Source: Nitrosomonadales bacterium
Lineage (GTDB): Bacteria > Pseudomonadota > Gammaproteobacteria > Burkholderiales > Gallionellaceae
NCBI GenBank assembly: GCA_016213335.1
Contig: JACRAQ010000087.1
Coordinates: 1-36,358, forward strand
DNA: 36,358 nucleotides
Direction of reading: 5' to 3'
The notes under the pieces were generated by a model. That model made no database searches and was not told where the DNA came from. It was given only the letters and a program-made list of their open reading frames with translations. Both the position numbers and the translations under genes were made by a program. The first letter of the stretch is position 1. Every line of letters starts with the position of its first letter. Shown in pieces: positions 23,229-32,236 of this stretch.

Positions 23229-26030
23229 ATGAGAACCAACATGCCGGTAACCAATGTGGAACGTGAATTCCGTGATGGGGAAACAATCGTTTCCAAGACT
23301 GACCTGAAGGGAATCATTACCTACGTCAATCCTTATTACTGCGAGATGAGCGGCTACTCCGAGCAGGAGTCAATCGGCCAGCCGCATAACTACATCCGCC
23401 ACCCTGACATGCCGGCGGAGGCGTTCGCCGATCTGTGGGAAATGCTCAAGAAAGGCAAGCCGTGGAGCGGCATAGTCAAGAACCGCTGCAAGAATGGCGA
23501 CTATTACTGGGTGGAAGCCAATGTCGCCCCCGTCCGTGAGGGCGGGCAGACCACGGGCTACCTGTCGGTACGCTCAAAACCAAGCCGTTCGCAGATCGAA
23601 GTGGCAGAAGCTGCCTACCGGCTGTTCCGCGAAGGCAAGGCAGGCAGCCTGTGCATCAAGGGCGGGAAAGCGGTGCGTGCCGGTATCCTCGAAAAAATGA
23701 ACGTCTTCAGGAATATCTCCGTCAAGGCGCGGCTGGTATTTCTGGCTGCGTTCCTGTGCCTGGGCATGGTAGCGATCGGCGCTTACGGCATGTTTGGCAT
23801 CAGCCGCGCCAACAATGGCATGTTAAACATCTATCAAGGCCACACTGTTCCCTTGGGTCAGATAACCGAAATCCAGAAAATGCTGCTGCAAAACCGTCTC
23901 CGTATTGCCGCATCCCTAGTCACGCCCACCCCGGAAGAAATCAAAAACAATACCGAGGCAGTCGAAAAAAACATCGAGGAAATCGGCAAGATATGGAAGG
24001 CATACACCGATACCCAACTGGCCACGGAAGAGAAAAAACTGGCCGACAAATTTGCTGAAGACCGGAAAAAATTCGTCCAGGAAGGGCTGAAACCCGCCAT
24101 TGCCGCCCTGCGCGCCAACAATATCAAGGAAGCCAACAGGCTGGCGGTGGAAGCCATCCGTCCGCTCTACCAGCCGGTCGGGGAAGACATCGAGGCCTTG
24201 AAGAAGATGTATCTCGATTCCGGCAAGCAGGACTACGGGCAGGCGCTGAGTGACTATGCCACCTTGCGCAACCAGATCATCACGGCCATCGCCATCGCCG
24301 CGCTGCTGGCCGCGCTTATCGCGTTCCTGGTGATCCGCGCCATCACCCGCCCGCTGGCCGCAGCCATCGGTTATTTTGACCAGATATCCCAGGGCAATTA
24401 CAGCAACCGTATTGCAATAAACAACGAAGACGAAATCGGCAAGGTGCTGGAGGCGTTGACTGCCATGCAGACCAGGATGGGGTTTGAGCTCAATGATGCC
24501 AAGCGCCGGGCCGACGAGTCCTTGCGCATCACCAATGCGCTCAACAACGCTTCCACCGGCATCATGATTGCCGACAACAACCTCAATATCATATACATCA
24601 ACAAATCGGTGCAGGCGATGTTGAAGAATGCCGAGACCGACATCAAGAAGGATTTGCCGAATTTCAATGCCGACTCACTGCTGGGTGCCAACATCGACGG
24701 TTTCCACAGGAAACCGGAGCACCAGCGGCAATTGCTGAAAACCTTTACCACTACCTACAAGACGAGCATCAAGATCGGCGGGCGCACTTTCCGGCTTTCC
24801 GCCAACCCGGTATTCAACGCGGCGGGGCAGCGCCTGGGCGCTTCGGTGGAATGGATAGACGCTACCGAGGAAGTGAAGATCGAGGAAGAGGTGAATGGCA
24901 TTGTTGAGGCGGCAATCGCAGGAAACTTGTCGCAACGCATCGCCATGGAGGGCAAGGAAGGGTTCATGAAGGTGCTGGGTACAGGAATCAACGAGCTTAC
25001 CGGGGTTGCCGAGAATGTGATCACCGATGCAGTGAAAGTGATCGAAAGCGTTTCCCAGGGCGATCTTACACATTCCATAGAGCGCGAGTACCAGGGCATG
25101 TTCAAGCGGCTAAAGGATGCGACCAACGGTACGGTCAACAAGTTGTCAGAAACCATTTCCAATGTTCGCGTGTCCGCCGATTCGCTTTCCAGCGCCGCCG
25201 TAGAAATCAGCGCGACGGCGCAAAGCCTGAGCCAGGGAGCGAGCGAGCAGGCAGCCAGCGTGGAAGAGACCAGCGCTTCAATCGAGCAGATGTCGGCGTC
25301 GGTCAGCCAGAACGCAGAAAATGCAAAAGTGACCGATGGCATGGCAGCCAAAGCAGCCAAGGAAGCGGCCGATGGCGGCGAGGCGGTGAAATCCACGGTC
25401 ACGGCGATGAAACAGATTGCCGCCAAGATCGGCATCATAGACGACATCGCCTATCAGACCAATCTGCTCGCACTCAATGCTGCAATCGAGGCGGCGCGCG
25501 CCGGTGAACACGGCAAGGGCTTCGCGGTGGTGGCGGCGGAAGTGCGCAAGCTGGCCGAGCGTAGCCAGGTTGCGGCGCGGGAAATTTCCGAAGTGGCCGG
25601 ATCCAGCGTGGAGCTGGCGGAACGTGCCGGAAAACTGCTGAGCGAAATGGTGCCGTCTATCAACAAGACTTCTGATCTGGTGCAGGAAATCACTGCAGCC
25701 TCGGATGAGCAATCCACCGGCATCAGCCAGATCAATAGCGCGATGAATCAACTCAGCCAGACCACCCAGCAGAATGCTTCCGCATCGGAAGAATTGGCCG
25801 CCACCTCGGAGGAAATGAGCAGCCAGGCCGAAAAGTTGCAGCAATTGATGGCATTTTTCACGCTGGATGGCGGCAGCAGCGCCACAGTGCGGCAGGTTGA
25901 CAATCTGCTTCCCCTGAAGAAGATGACGCTGGTTTCCCGTCAACCCGACAGGACTTCACATCAACCAGACAAGACTGGGCGGAAAGCCGTTGAAGACGTG
26001 CCGAACGAGCTCGAGTTCACCCGATTCTAG
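23229..26030 (+). CDS. Aer-like PAS and four-helix-bundle methyl-accepting chemotaxis protein
   Basis: The 933-residue receptor begins with an Aer-type PAS domain (about 10-120): [18 protein letters not shown], then [13 protein letters not shown] and [12 protein letters not shown], a form that usually binds FAD and senses redox state or oxygen. A membrane segment (about 168-190) is followed by a periplasmic four-helix-bundle domain (195-345), a second membrane segment (about 348-372) and a HAMP domain. A second PAS-like unit (430-555) and another HAMP-like stretch follow. The signalling tip is [20 protein letters not shown] near 738. It has both a cytoplasmic and a periplasmic input. GAGAGGGG lies upstream of the ATG, and CheW follows after 9 bases. 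Confidence 0.93.
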   Translation: MRTNMPVTNVEREFRDGETIVSKTDLKGIITYVNPYYCEMSGYSEQESIGQPHNYIRHPDMPAEAFADLWEMLKKGKPWSGIVKNRCKNGDYYWVEANVAPVREGGQTTGYLSVRSKPSRSQIEVAEAAYRLFREGKAGSLCIKGGKAVRAGILEKMNVFRNISVKARLVFLAAFLCLGMVAIGAYGMFGISRANNGMLNIYQGHTVPLGQITEIQKMLLQNRLRIAASLVTPTPEEIKNNTEAVEKNIEEIGKIWKAYTDTQLATEEKKLADKFAEDRKKFVQEGLKPAIAALRANNIKEANRLAVEAIRPLYQPVGEDIEALKKMYLDSGKQDYGQALSDYATLRNQIITAIAIAALLAALIAFLVIRAITRPLAAAIGYFDQISQGNYSNRIAINNEDEIGKVLEALTAMQTRMGFELNDAKRRADESLRITNALNNASTGIMIADNNLNIIYINKSVQAMLKNAETDIKKDLPNFNADSLLGANIDGFHRKPEHQRQLLKTFTTTYKTSIKIGGRTFRLSANPVFNAAGQRLGASVEWIDATEEVKIEEEVNGIVEAAIAGNLSQRIAMEGKEGFMKVLGTGINELTGVAENVITDAVKVIESVSQGDLTHSIEREYQGMFKRLKDATNGTVNKLSETISNVRVSADSLSSAAVEISATAQSLSQGASEQAASVEETSASIEQMSASVSQNAENAKVTDGMAAKAAKEAADGGEAVKSTVTAMKQIAAKIGIIDDIAYQTNLLALNAAIEAARAGEHGKGFAVVAAEVRKLAERSQVAAREISEVAGSSVELAERAGKLLSEMVPSINKTSDLVQEITAASDEQSTGISQINSAMNQLSQTTQQNASASEELAATSEEMSSQAEKLQQLMAFFTLDGGSSATVRQVDNLLPLKKMTLVSRQPDRTSHQPDKTGRKAVEDVPNELEFTRF

Positions 26031-26039
26031 GAGACGGTC

Positions 26040-26585
26040 ATGGGAGCAATTGTACGGGCGGAGCAGCATGCCGAGGCTGTTGGCAACGAGGAGGGGCAGA
26101 GTCAGCACCTGACTTTTCTTCTGGGCGGAGAGATGTTCGCCATTCCCATCCTCAATATCAAGGAAATAATCGAGTATGGCCATCTCACCACAGTGCCGAT
26201 GATGCCCGCCTTCATACGCGGTGTGATCAACCTGCGCGGCAGCGTGGTGCCGGTGGTGGACTTGGCGGTGCGTTTCGGGCGCAAAGCCAGCGATATCACC
26301 CGGCGTACCTGCATCGTGATTATCGAGATCGAATCGGGAGATGAAAAGCAGGATGTCGGCGTGGTGGTGGATACCGTTAACGAAGTGCTGGAAATTCCCC
26401 GCGCCGAGATTGAGCAGGCGCCTTCCTTCGGCGCCAGAATCCGCGCTGACTTCATCCGTGGTATGGGCAAGATCAACGGAAAGTTTGTCATCATTCTTGC
26501 CGTCAACCATGTGCTTTCGATTGATGAGATGGCGATGCTGGGCCAGGCGGGCAGCGCAGAGCCGGAAGCGCTTGCGCCGGTTTGA
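26040..26585 (+). CDS. cheW: Chemotaxis coupling protein CheW
   Basis: CheW bridges receptors and CheA in the signalling array. The 181-residue protein shows the family fold landmarks FLLGGEMFAIPILNIKEIIE near 25, MPAFIRGVINLRGSVVPVVD near 57, and the C-terminal INGKFVIILAVNHVLS. The N-terminus has a short extra charged stretch (about 20 residues) before the fold. An AGGAGACGGTC ribosome site overlaps the end of the receptor gene, 9 bases upstream. No missing key residue was noticed. Confidence 0.96.
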   Translation: MGAIVRAEQHAEAVGNEEGQSQHLTFLLGGEMFAIPILNIKEIIEYGHLTTVPMMPAFIRGVINLRGSVVPVVDLAVRFGRKASDITRRTCIVIIEIESGDEKQDVGVVVDTVNEVLEIPRAEIEQAPSFGARIRADFIRGMGKINGKFVIILAVNHVLSIDEMAMLGQAGSAEPEALAPV

Positions 26586-26594
26586 AGTCAGGAT

Positions 26595-27203
26595 ATGGAA
26601 ATAATCATGGACAGTACCGCCAGCCAAACCGGCGACCTGCGCCGTGTGGTGCAGGCCAACGAGGTCATCAAGAAAGTGATCCGGATTTCATCCGGCGTCA
26701 ATCTGGTCGCTCTCAATGCCATGTTGATCGCCAAGCGTTCTGGCGAAAGATCGCGTGGTTTTGCCGTAGTGTCGTCTGAGTTACGGGTGTTCAGCCGAAA
26801 ACTGGAAGGTGCGATGACCGGCTTGGGTGCGCTGATCTTTGAGCTGGTCAGGGATGCCGCCGCAATGCGCAAACAACTCCACGAACGGCATCATTTGTTC
26901 AATATCCCTGCACGTGAGCAGCAGATGCGGGAAATCATGGAACCGGTTCTCGCGCGCATGGATGAGCGTATGCACAAAACCCGCGGTCAGATTGGGCGGG
27001 ATTGGCACAAGCTGCGGCTTCAACTAAACCGTGTCCTGCAATTGTGCGAAACCGGCGGCTCCCTGGCGCGTAGCGCCAAGATCGAAGCGGTATATGGCGG
27101 CGACATGAGCGCTACCCTGAAGCAGGTGGCCAACCAGATCGAGGAAACGGTGAACGAGATTTTTTCCACCCTGAAACTGTTGCGCACGCAATTGGCGGAA
27201 TAA
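26595..27203 (+). CDS. Soluble protein with a degenerate MCP signalling-tip motif
   Basis: The 202-residue protein has no membrane segment. Residues about 32-68 read ISSGVNLVALNAMLIAKRSG followed by RGFAVVSSELRVFSRKL. This is clearly related to the receptor tip consensus [17 protein letters not shown]...[15 protein letters not shown], but with key positions altered. The remainder is predicted helical with many charged residues. So it is a free-standing receptor tip that could join the CheA/CheW array without its own sensory part. Its stop overlaps the next gene (ODP type) as TAATG, which points to a stable pair: a diiron sensor talking to this tip. The start could also be the ATG at 26607. 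Confidence 0.8.
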   Translation: MEIIMDSTASQTGDLRRVVQANEVIKKVIRISSGVNLVALNAMLIAKRSGERSRGFAVVSSELRVFSRKLEGAMTGLGALIFELVRDAAAMRKQLHERHHLFNIPAREQQMREIMEPVLARMDERMHKTRGQIGRDWHKLRLQLNRVLQLCETGGSLARSAKIEAVYGGDMSATLKQVANQIEETVNEIFSTLKLLRTQLAE

Positions 27204-27946
27204 TGAAGAAGCTTGAATTCATCTACGAAGATGGTCACCACAAGTGGGCGGTGGTGGCGCGCGACCTGGAAAAGCCAGGTTTTCTGATCGATACCAACGA
27301 ATACCTGGTAGTTAACGGCAGTGAAGCCTTGCTTGCCGATCCCGGCGGCATGGAGATATTTTCCGCAGTGTTTTCCGCAATAAGCGCCGAAGTTGACCCC
27401 TGCACCATCCGCCACCTGTTTGCCTCGCACCAGGACCCGGATGTGATTTCCTCGCTGGCGTTGTGGCTGGACTTCAACCCTGATCTCAAATGCTACCTGA
27501 GCTGGTTGTGGGGCTCGTTCATTCCTCATTTCGGCGGCACGGCGGAGACATTTGTCTCCATTCCGGACGAAGGTATGGATATTTCACTTGGCGGCCTGAC
27601 GCTGGAAGCGGTGCCGGCGCATTACCTGCACTCGTCTGGCAATTTTAATCTTTATGACCGCAAGGCCAAAATCCTTTTTTCCGGCGATGTTGGTGCGGCA
27701 TTGCTGCCGTCCGGCGAGGATGGTTTGTTTGTGGAAAATTTCGACCGCCACATCCGCCATGCCCAGGGTTTTCACCGCCGCTGGATGGGCTCAAACGCAG
27801 CCAAATTAAACTGGTGCGAGCGCGTCAGCCGCCTCGACATCGACATGCTCTGCCCGCAGCATGGCGCAATCTATCGTGGCGAAGACGTTAAACGCTTCAT
27901 TGACTGGTTTGCCGCACTGGATGTGGGCTCGGCCATCAAGGAATAG
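27203..27946 (+). CDS. ODP-type oxygen-binding diiron protein (metallo-beta-lactamase fold)
   Basis: The 247-residue protein is related to the beta-lactamase-fold domain of flavodiiron proteins but lacks the flavodoxin part. Candidate iron ligands are H76, D78 and D80 in FASHQDPDVISS, H140 or H143 in VPAHYLHSSGN, D162 in LFSGDVGAA and H220 in CPQHGAIYRG. The H-x-D-x-D form is the one I associate with the chemotaxis-linked oxygen sensor ODP described in Treponema. It is not a hydrolase of the HxHxDH type. It begins at the TAATG overlap with the MCP-tip-like gene and precedes cheR by 2 bases. A role as oxygen input to the chemotaxis array is inferred from family and position. Confidence 0.85.
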   Translation: MKKLEFIYEDGHHKWAVVARDLEKPGFLIDTNEYLVVNGSEALLADPGGMEIFSAVFSAISAEVDPCTIRHLFASHQDPDVISSLALWLDFNPDLKCYLSWLWGSFIPHFGGTAETFVSIPDEGMDISLGGLTLEAVPAHYLHSSGNFNLYDRKAKILFSGDVGAALLPSGEDGLFVENFDRHIRHAQGFHRRWMGSNAAKLNWCERVSRLDIDMLCPQHGAIYRGEDVKRFIDWFAALDVGSAIKE

Positions 27947-27948
27947 CA

Positions 27949-28755
27949 ATGACTGTGAACGCCATCAACGACCAGGAATTCAGCCAGTTTCAGAAACTGA
28001 TTTACCAGCTTGCCGGCATCAATCTGTCGCCGGCAAAAAAAGCGCTGGTGAGCGGGCGGCTGGCGAAACGCCTGGTGCAATATCACCTTGATAGCTACGG
28101 AGACTACTTCGGGCTGCTCACCGCCGGTCACAATCCCGAGGAGTTGCAGGTGGCGGTGGATTTGCTCACCACCAATGAGACTTATTTTTTCCGCGAGCCC
28201 AGGCATTTCGATTTTCTGCGCACCCGGATTCTGTCCAGGCACAAGCCTGGCAATCCTTTCCGGGTGTGGAGCGCAGCCTGTTCCAGCGGCGAGGAATCCT
28301 ACAGCATTGCGATGGTGCTCGCCGATCACCTCGGTGACGGCCCATGGGAAGTGATGGCCTCGGATATCTGTACGCGGGTGCTGGAAAAAGCGCGCATCGG
28401 CCACTACTCAATGGATCGTATCGAGGGCATTTCCCGCGAGCACTTGTCCCGCTATTGCCTGAAAGGCATTGGCTTGCAGGAAAACACCCTGCTGGTGGAT
28501 AAAAGACTGCGCAGCCGGGTAAATTTTATACAGGTCAACCTGAGTCAGCCATTGCCTGGGCTGGGTGTGTTTGATGTCATTTTCCTGCGCAATGTGATGA
28601 TCTATTTCGATCAGGAAACCAAGCGTCAGATAGTGCAGCGCATGCTGCCCCTGCTCAAACCGGGCGGCCATTTCCTGATTGGCCACTCGGAGACCCTGAA
28701 CGGCGTAAGCGACGCGCTGCATCCGCTGGGGCCATCCATTTATCGCAAGCCATGA
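27949..28755 (+). CDS. cheR: Chemotaxis protein methyltransferase CheR
   Basis: CheR methylates glutamates on receptors using S-adenosylmethionine. The 268-residue protein has the all-helical N-terminal domain (about 5-75, with LVSGRLAKRLVQY) and the methyltransferase domain starting at TTNETYFFREPRHFDFLR. The SAM-binding loop is VWSAACSSGEESYSIAMVL near 103-121, and FDVIFLRNVMIYFD lies near 206. An AAGGA site within the end of the previous gene serves the ATG. The stop overlaps cheD as ATGA. Confidence 0.97.
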   Translation: MTVNAINDQEFSQFQKLIYQLAGINLSPAKKALVSGRLAKRLVQYHLDSYGDYFGLLTAGHNPEELQVAVDLLTTNETYFFREPRHFDFLRTRILSRHKPGNPFRVWSAACSSGEESYSIAMVLADHLGDGPWEVMASDICTRVLEKARIGHYSMDRIEGISREHLSRYCLKGIGLQENTLLVDKRLRSRVNFIQVNLSQPLPGLGVFDVIFLRNVMIYFDQETKRQIVQRMLPLLKPGGHFLIGHSETLNGVSDALHPLGPSIYRKP

Positions 28756-29255
28756 GCCAAGCCATATTACATACTGCTAAACCAATTGAAATTTATCTCT
28801 TGCCGGGGGATTTCCATTTCGGCGGTTGCAGTACCAGAATTCATACCGTGCTGGGTTCGTGCATTTCGATCACGGTGTGGCATCCGCTGTTGCGCATCGG
28901 CGGCATGAGCCATTGCATGCTGCCAAGCCGCAGAATACCGGACAACCCTGATCTTGATGGGCGTTATGCCGACGAAGCGATTGAGTTGCTCCTGTGCGAA
29001 ATTGGCAAACGCAATACTCGCCCCGATGAATATCAGGTCAAGCTGTTCGGTGGCGGCAATATGTTTCGGCAAGCCATAGCGGAAAAAACTTTCAATGTCG
29101 GTGGGTGTAATATTGAGGCGGCGCGGGAACTACTGAAGGCACGTGGCTTTAAATGCATTCACGCCGAGCATGTGGGGGGCAGCGGCCATCGCCGCATCAT
29201 CTTCGACCTATGTAACGGCGATGTCTGGGTCAAGCATGAGGAAACTCAGGTTTAG
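28752..29255 (+). CDS. cheD: Chemoreceptor glutamine deamidase CheD
   Basis: CheD deamidates receptor glutamines to glutamates and can interact with CheC-type phosphatases elsewhere. The 167-residue protein shows the catalytic Cys C37 in TVLGSCISITVWHP and the catalytic His H54 in GGMSHCMLPSR. The family motifs FGGGNMF near 98 and RIIFD near 148 are also present. It begins at an ATGA overlap with cheR, so the pair is translationally coupled. Normal length for the family. Confidence 0.96.
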   Translation: MSQAILHTAKPIEIYLLPGDFHFGGCSTRIHTVLGSCISITVWHPLLRIGGMSHCMLPSRRIPDNPDLDGRYADEAIELLLCEIGKRNTRPDEYQVKLFGGGNMFRQAIAEKTFNVGGCNIEAARELLKARGFKCIHAEHVGGSGHRRIIFDLCNGDVWVKHEETQV

Positions 29256-29269
29256 CCGGGGTGGTTTCC

Positions 29270-29298
29270 GGCAGGGGCGCGGCGCCCGCTCTCCTGCC
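29270..29298 (+). promoter_or_regulatory. GC-rich intercistronic hairpin between cheD and cheB
   Basis: GGCAGG (29270-29275) can pair with CCTGCC (29293-29298), enclosing GGGCGC-G-GCGCCC (29275-29287). It fills the 57-base cheD-cheB gap, just before the GAGAGG ribosome site of cheB. It has no T run, so an mRNA-processing or translation-tuning role is more likely than termination. Confidence 0.4.
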
Positions 29299-29312
29299 TG
29301 AGAGGTATTGCA

Positions 29313-30380
29313 GTGAATAAAATTAAAGTACTGATCGTGGACGACTCTGCCGTCGTGCGCCAGGTGCTGCAAGGCGTTCTGGAGCTCGACCCTGCGATCC
29401 AGGTGATCGGCGCGGCTCCCGATCCAATTTTTGCGCTGGATCGCATGAACCGCGAATGGCCGGATGTCATCGTGCTGGATGTCGAGATGCCGCGCATGGA
29501 CGGCATCACTTTCCTGAAAAAGATCATGGCGGAGCATCCGACACCGGTAGTGATCTGTTCGACTCTCACCGAACGCGGCGCAGCCACCACTGTTCAGGCA
29601 ATGGAGGCCGGCGCGGTGACCATCGTCACAAAACCCAAGGTCGGCCTCAAACAATTTCTCAGCGATTCGGCAGCCGATCTGATCAATGCGGTAAAGGAAG
29701 CTTCCCAGGCCAACGTCAGCCGCCTCAAGCCTGTACTGGCGAGGGTGGCCAGAATGGAGCCCAAGCTGACCGCCGATGCCATCATGCCTGCTGCCGGGGC
29801 ACACGCGATGGCCCAGACCACCGAACGCATCGTCGCCATCGGCACTTCCACCGGTGGAACGCAGGCGCTCGAAGTGGTGCTCACCGCCTTGCCGCGCGTG
29901 TGCCCCGGCATCGTCGTGGTGCAGCACATGCCGGAAAAATTTACCGCCTCCTTTGCCGCGCGCCTCGACAGCCTGTGCGAAATCGAGGTCAGGGAGGCAA
30001 AGAATAATGACCGCGTGATTCCCGGACTCGCGCTGATCGCGCCAGGCGGCAAGCACATGCTGCTCAAGCGCAGTGGCGCCTATTACCATGCCGAAGTGGT
30101 GGACGGGCCGGTGGTCAACCGCCACCGCCCTTCGGTAGACGTGCTGTTCCGCTCGGTGGCGAAATTCGCCGGCAAGAACGCCACCGGCATCATCATGACC
30201 GGCATGGGCGATGATGGCGCCAAAGGGTTGAAGGAGATGCACGATGCGGGTGCGCCGACCGTCGCCCAGGACGAGGAATCCTGTGTGGTGTTCGGTATGC
30301 CCAAGGAAGCGATCAAGCTGGGCGGCGTCGACCGGGTGATGGGATTGCAGGATATTCCAAAGGCGATATTGACGGGGTGA
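29313..30380 (+). CDS. cheB: Chemotaxis methylesterase/glutamine deamidase CheB
   Basis: CheB removes receptor methyl groups when phosphorylated by CheA. The 355-residue protein has a receiver domain (1-125) with phosphoacceptor D56 in [13 protein letters not shown] linker and the methylesterase domain (about 170-355) follow, with catalytic S179 in [11 protein letters not shown]205 in VVQHMPEKF and the Asp in [11 protein letters not shown] near 300. The start is a GTG with GAGGT about 8 bases upstream. It ends the core chemotaxis operon and is followed by a 129-base gap holding a REP-like palindrome. Confidence 0.97.
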   Translation: MNKIKVLIVDDSAVVRQVLQGVLELDPAIQVIGAAPDPIFALDRMNREWPDVIVLDVEMPRMDGITFLKKIMAEHPTPVVICSTLTERGAATTVQAMEAGAVTIVTKPKVGLKQFLSDSAADLINAVKEASQANVSRLKPVLARVARMEPKLTADAIMPAAGAHAMAQTTERIVAIGTSTGGTQALEVVLTALPRVCPGIVVVQHMPEKFTASFAARLDSLCEIEVREAKNNDRVIPGLALIAPGGKHMLLKRSGAYYHAEVVDGPVVNRHRPSVDVLFRSVAKFAGKNATGIIMTGMGDDGAKGLKEMHDAGAPTVAQDEESCVVFGMPKEAIKLGGVDRVMGLQDIPKAILTG

Positions 30381-30386
30381 ATGTTC

Positions 30387-30451
30387 TGTAGGAGCCACGC
30401 CCCCGGCCGATAGCATCGCGAGAACATTGCGGCGAGGATGCCGCTCCCGCA
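30387..30451. repeat. REP-like imperfect palindrome
   Basis: TGTAGGAGC (30387-30395) is matched at 30443-30451 by GCTCCCGCA, its complement with two mismatches. The GC-rich interior carries a second imperfect pair (GCATCGCGA and GCGAGGATGC). This is the form of proteobacterial repetitive extragenic palindromes. It sits right after cheB and may also stabilise the operon's 3' end or end transcription. Confidence 0.45.
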
Positions 30452-30509
30452 AATGTGATACTGATGACATTCGCGCAACAAGTTGCGCGCCTGCAACGGA
30501 GATTTGATC

Positions 30510-31955
30510 ATGCACCGCCTGCTGGAGCAGCAAACCAAACGATTTCTGGGCAAGGGCATGCCTTTCCCGCAGGGATGGGATATGTTTCTTGCGGCGGTGG
30601 ATGATGCTTACTCCAGCGCCGATGTCGGTCGGCAAGGCCTTGAACAAGCAAATGAGCTGATGTCCAGGGAGCTTGCCGGGCTGCGCGCCGATCTGGCAGA
30701 ACGGCAGGTTGCCGAGGCGCAACTTGAACATCTGTTGTCGCTACTGGGCGCCATACTGGAATCCACCACAGACGGTATGCTGGCGCTCGACCGGTGTGGC
30801 AGGATCGTGCGTTTCAACCAGCGTTTCGTGGAAATGTGGAACATTCCAGAGGAGATCATGGCGTTCTGGGAGCACCAGAAAGTGGTGGAGCATGTATTGA
30901 ACCAGTTGAAGGATCCCGGCAGCCTGCAGGGAAAAATAGCGTATTTGCAGTGCCATCCAGAGGTGGAAAGCAACGATGTGCTGGAATGCCTGGATGGCAG
31001 GATTATCGAGCGTTATTCGCTTCCGCAGCCCCTCGGCGTGGCTAATGTGGGAAGGATATTGAGCTTTCGTGACATCACCGCGCGCAAGCGTGCCGAAGAG
31101 GCGCTGTGCCGCGAGAAAGAAGAGCAGAAGGCGCTTATCAAGAAACTGGAAACTGCGCATAACCAGTTGCTGCAATCTGAAAAAATGGCCTCCATCGGCC
31201 AGCTGGCAGCGGGTGTGGCGCACGAGATCAACAATCCCATCGGTTACGTCAGTTCCAATCTCGGCAGCCTGGGGCAATACGTGGAAAAATTGATCGGTGT
31301 AATGGAAGCTTACGAGCGTGCCGAACCGTACCTGTCCACCTCCTTGTTGCGGGAGGAACTACGTTTGTTGAAGCAGGAAACGGACTGGGAATATCTAAGG
31401 CAGGACGCCCGCGATCTGCTCCGGGAATCCGCAGAGGGGGTAATGCGGGTAAAGAAAATCGTGCAGGACCTCAAGGATTTTTCGCATGTGGACCAGGCGG
31501 AGTGGCAATGCGTTGACCTGCATAAAGGTATCGACAGCACACTCAATATTGTCCGCAATGAAATCAAGTACAGCGCCGAAGTGGCCAAGGAATATGGCGC
31601 TATCCCGCCAGTGGAGTGCATGGCATCCCAACTCAATCAGGTGTTCATGAACATGCTGATCAATGCATCCCATGCCATCGGCGAAGGAAACCATGGAAAA
31701 ATCACGATCCGCACCGGAGCGGAGAATGATATGGTCTGGGTGGAATTTGCTGATACCGGAAAAGGCATTGCACCGGAAAATCTGAAACGGATTTTTGATC
31801 CATTTTTTACTACTAAACCAGTGGGTAAAGGCACGGGGCTGGGCTTGTCGCTTTCCTTTGGCATCATCGAGAAACACCATGGGCGCATTGAGGTACAAAG
31901 CGAAATGGGTAAGGGCGCGACGTTCAGAGTGTGGCTGCCAGTGAAGCAGCAATAG
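30510..31955 (+). CDS. PAS-containing sensor histidine kinase (soluble)
   Basis: The 481-residue kinase has a helical N-terminal region (1-70), one PAS domain (about 75-185, GMLALDRCGRIVRFNQRF then a D-I-T-A-R-K-R end) and a coiled coil. The kinase core has the phosphoacceptor His in LAAGVAHEINNPIGYV, the N-box VFMNMLINASHAIGEG, then ADTGKGIAPENLKRIFDPFFTTK and GTGLGLS. No membrane segment is seen, so the signal is cytoplasmic. The ATG at 30510 has GGAG 9 bases upstream; the longer frame from 30483 is unsupported. No response regulator follows; the CheY copies or a distant gene may be its target. It ends convergently with the minus-strand remnant. Confidence 0.93.
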   Translation: MHRLLEQQTKRFLGKGMPFPQGWDMFLAAVDDAYSSADVGRQGLEQANELMSRELAGLRADLAERQVAEAQLEHLLSLLGAILESTTDGMLALDRCGRIVRFNQRFVEMWNIPEEIMAFWEHQKVVEHVLNQLKDPGSLQGKIAYLQCHPEVESNDVLECLDGRIIERYSLPQPLGVANVGRILSFRDITARKRAEEALCREKEEQKALIKKLETAHNQLLQSEKMASIGQLAAGVAHEINNPIGYVSSNLGSLGQYVEKLIGVMEAYERAEPYLSTSLLREELRLLKQETDWEYLRQDARDLLRESAEGVMRVKKIVQDLKDFSHVDQAEWQCVDLHKGIDSTLNIVRNEIKYSAEVAKEYGAIPPVECMASQLNQVFMNMLINASHAIGEGNHGKITIRTGAENDMVWVEFADTGKGIAPENLKRIFDPFFTTKPVGKGTGLGLSLSFGIIEKHHGRIEVQSEMGKGATFRVWLPVKQQ

Positions 31956-31956
31956 G

Positions 31957-32142
31957 ATTGGCATGCCATCCAACTTCACTGCCGTCCGGTTGTCGCTGAT
32001 AACATTCGACACCTGCATCAGGCTGCTGGCCGGCCTGGTGAAATATCCGGGCTAGAGAAGCAATCTGTGAACGCAGCTCCTCAAAACCAGCGTGGCGACT
32101 TCCATCGTGCGGGCGTATATTTTCAAAATTGATATCTGGCAA
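31957..32142 (-). pseudogene. N-terminal remnant of a large nuclease-like (Mrr/DUF4297-type) protein
   Basis: On the minus strand about 60 codons read DINFENIRPHDGSRHAGFEE, then a helical stretch, then DAGVECYQRQPDGSEVGWHA. This matches what I remember as the N-terminus of large conflict-system proteins, where FENIRPHDGS...FEEL is followed by GGVE-Y-W...DGS-x-x-GWQAK, the restriction-nuclease-fold core. Here it stops making family sense just after GWHA, where the catalytic Lys should be, at the end of the convergent kinase gene. The frame continues only to 31924. No good start or ribosome site exists. I read it as a truncated relic; the rest of the 281-base gap 31956-32236 holds nothing else recognisable. 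Confidence 0.5.
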
Positions 32143-32236
32143 GTTCGTACAGGTTGATTCTCGACAGGTGATTTGCGATCCGCCCCGTATCATGGCGAAC
32201 GGAATACTCACCAAGCAGGAAGCTGGCCCATGCCAC

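Noticed and set aside
29208-30731. Minus-strand open frame of 507 codons
   Set aside because: Antisense to cheB, which has all catalytic residues; the His/Arg-rich translation is typical of a GC-rich shadow frame.
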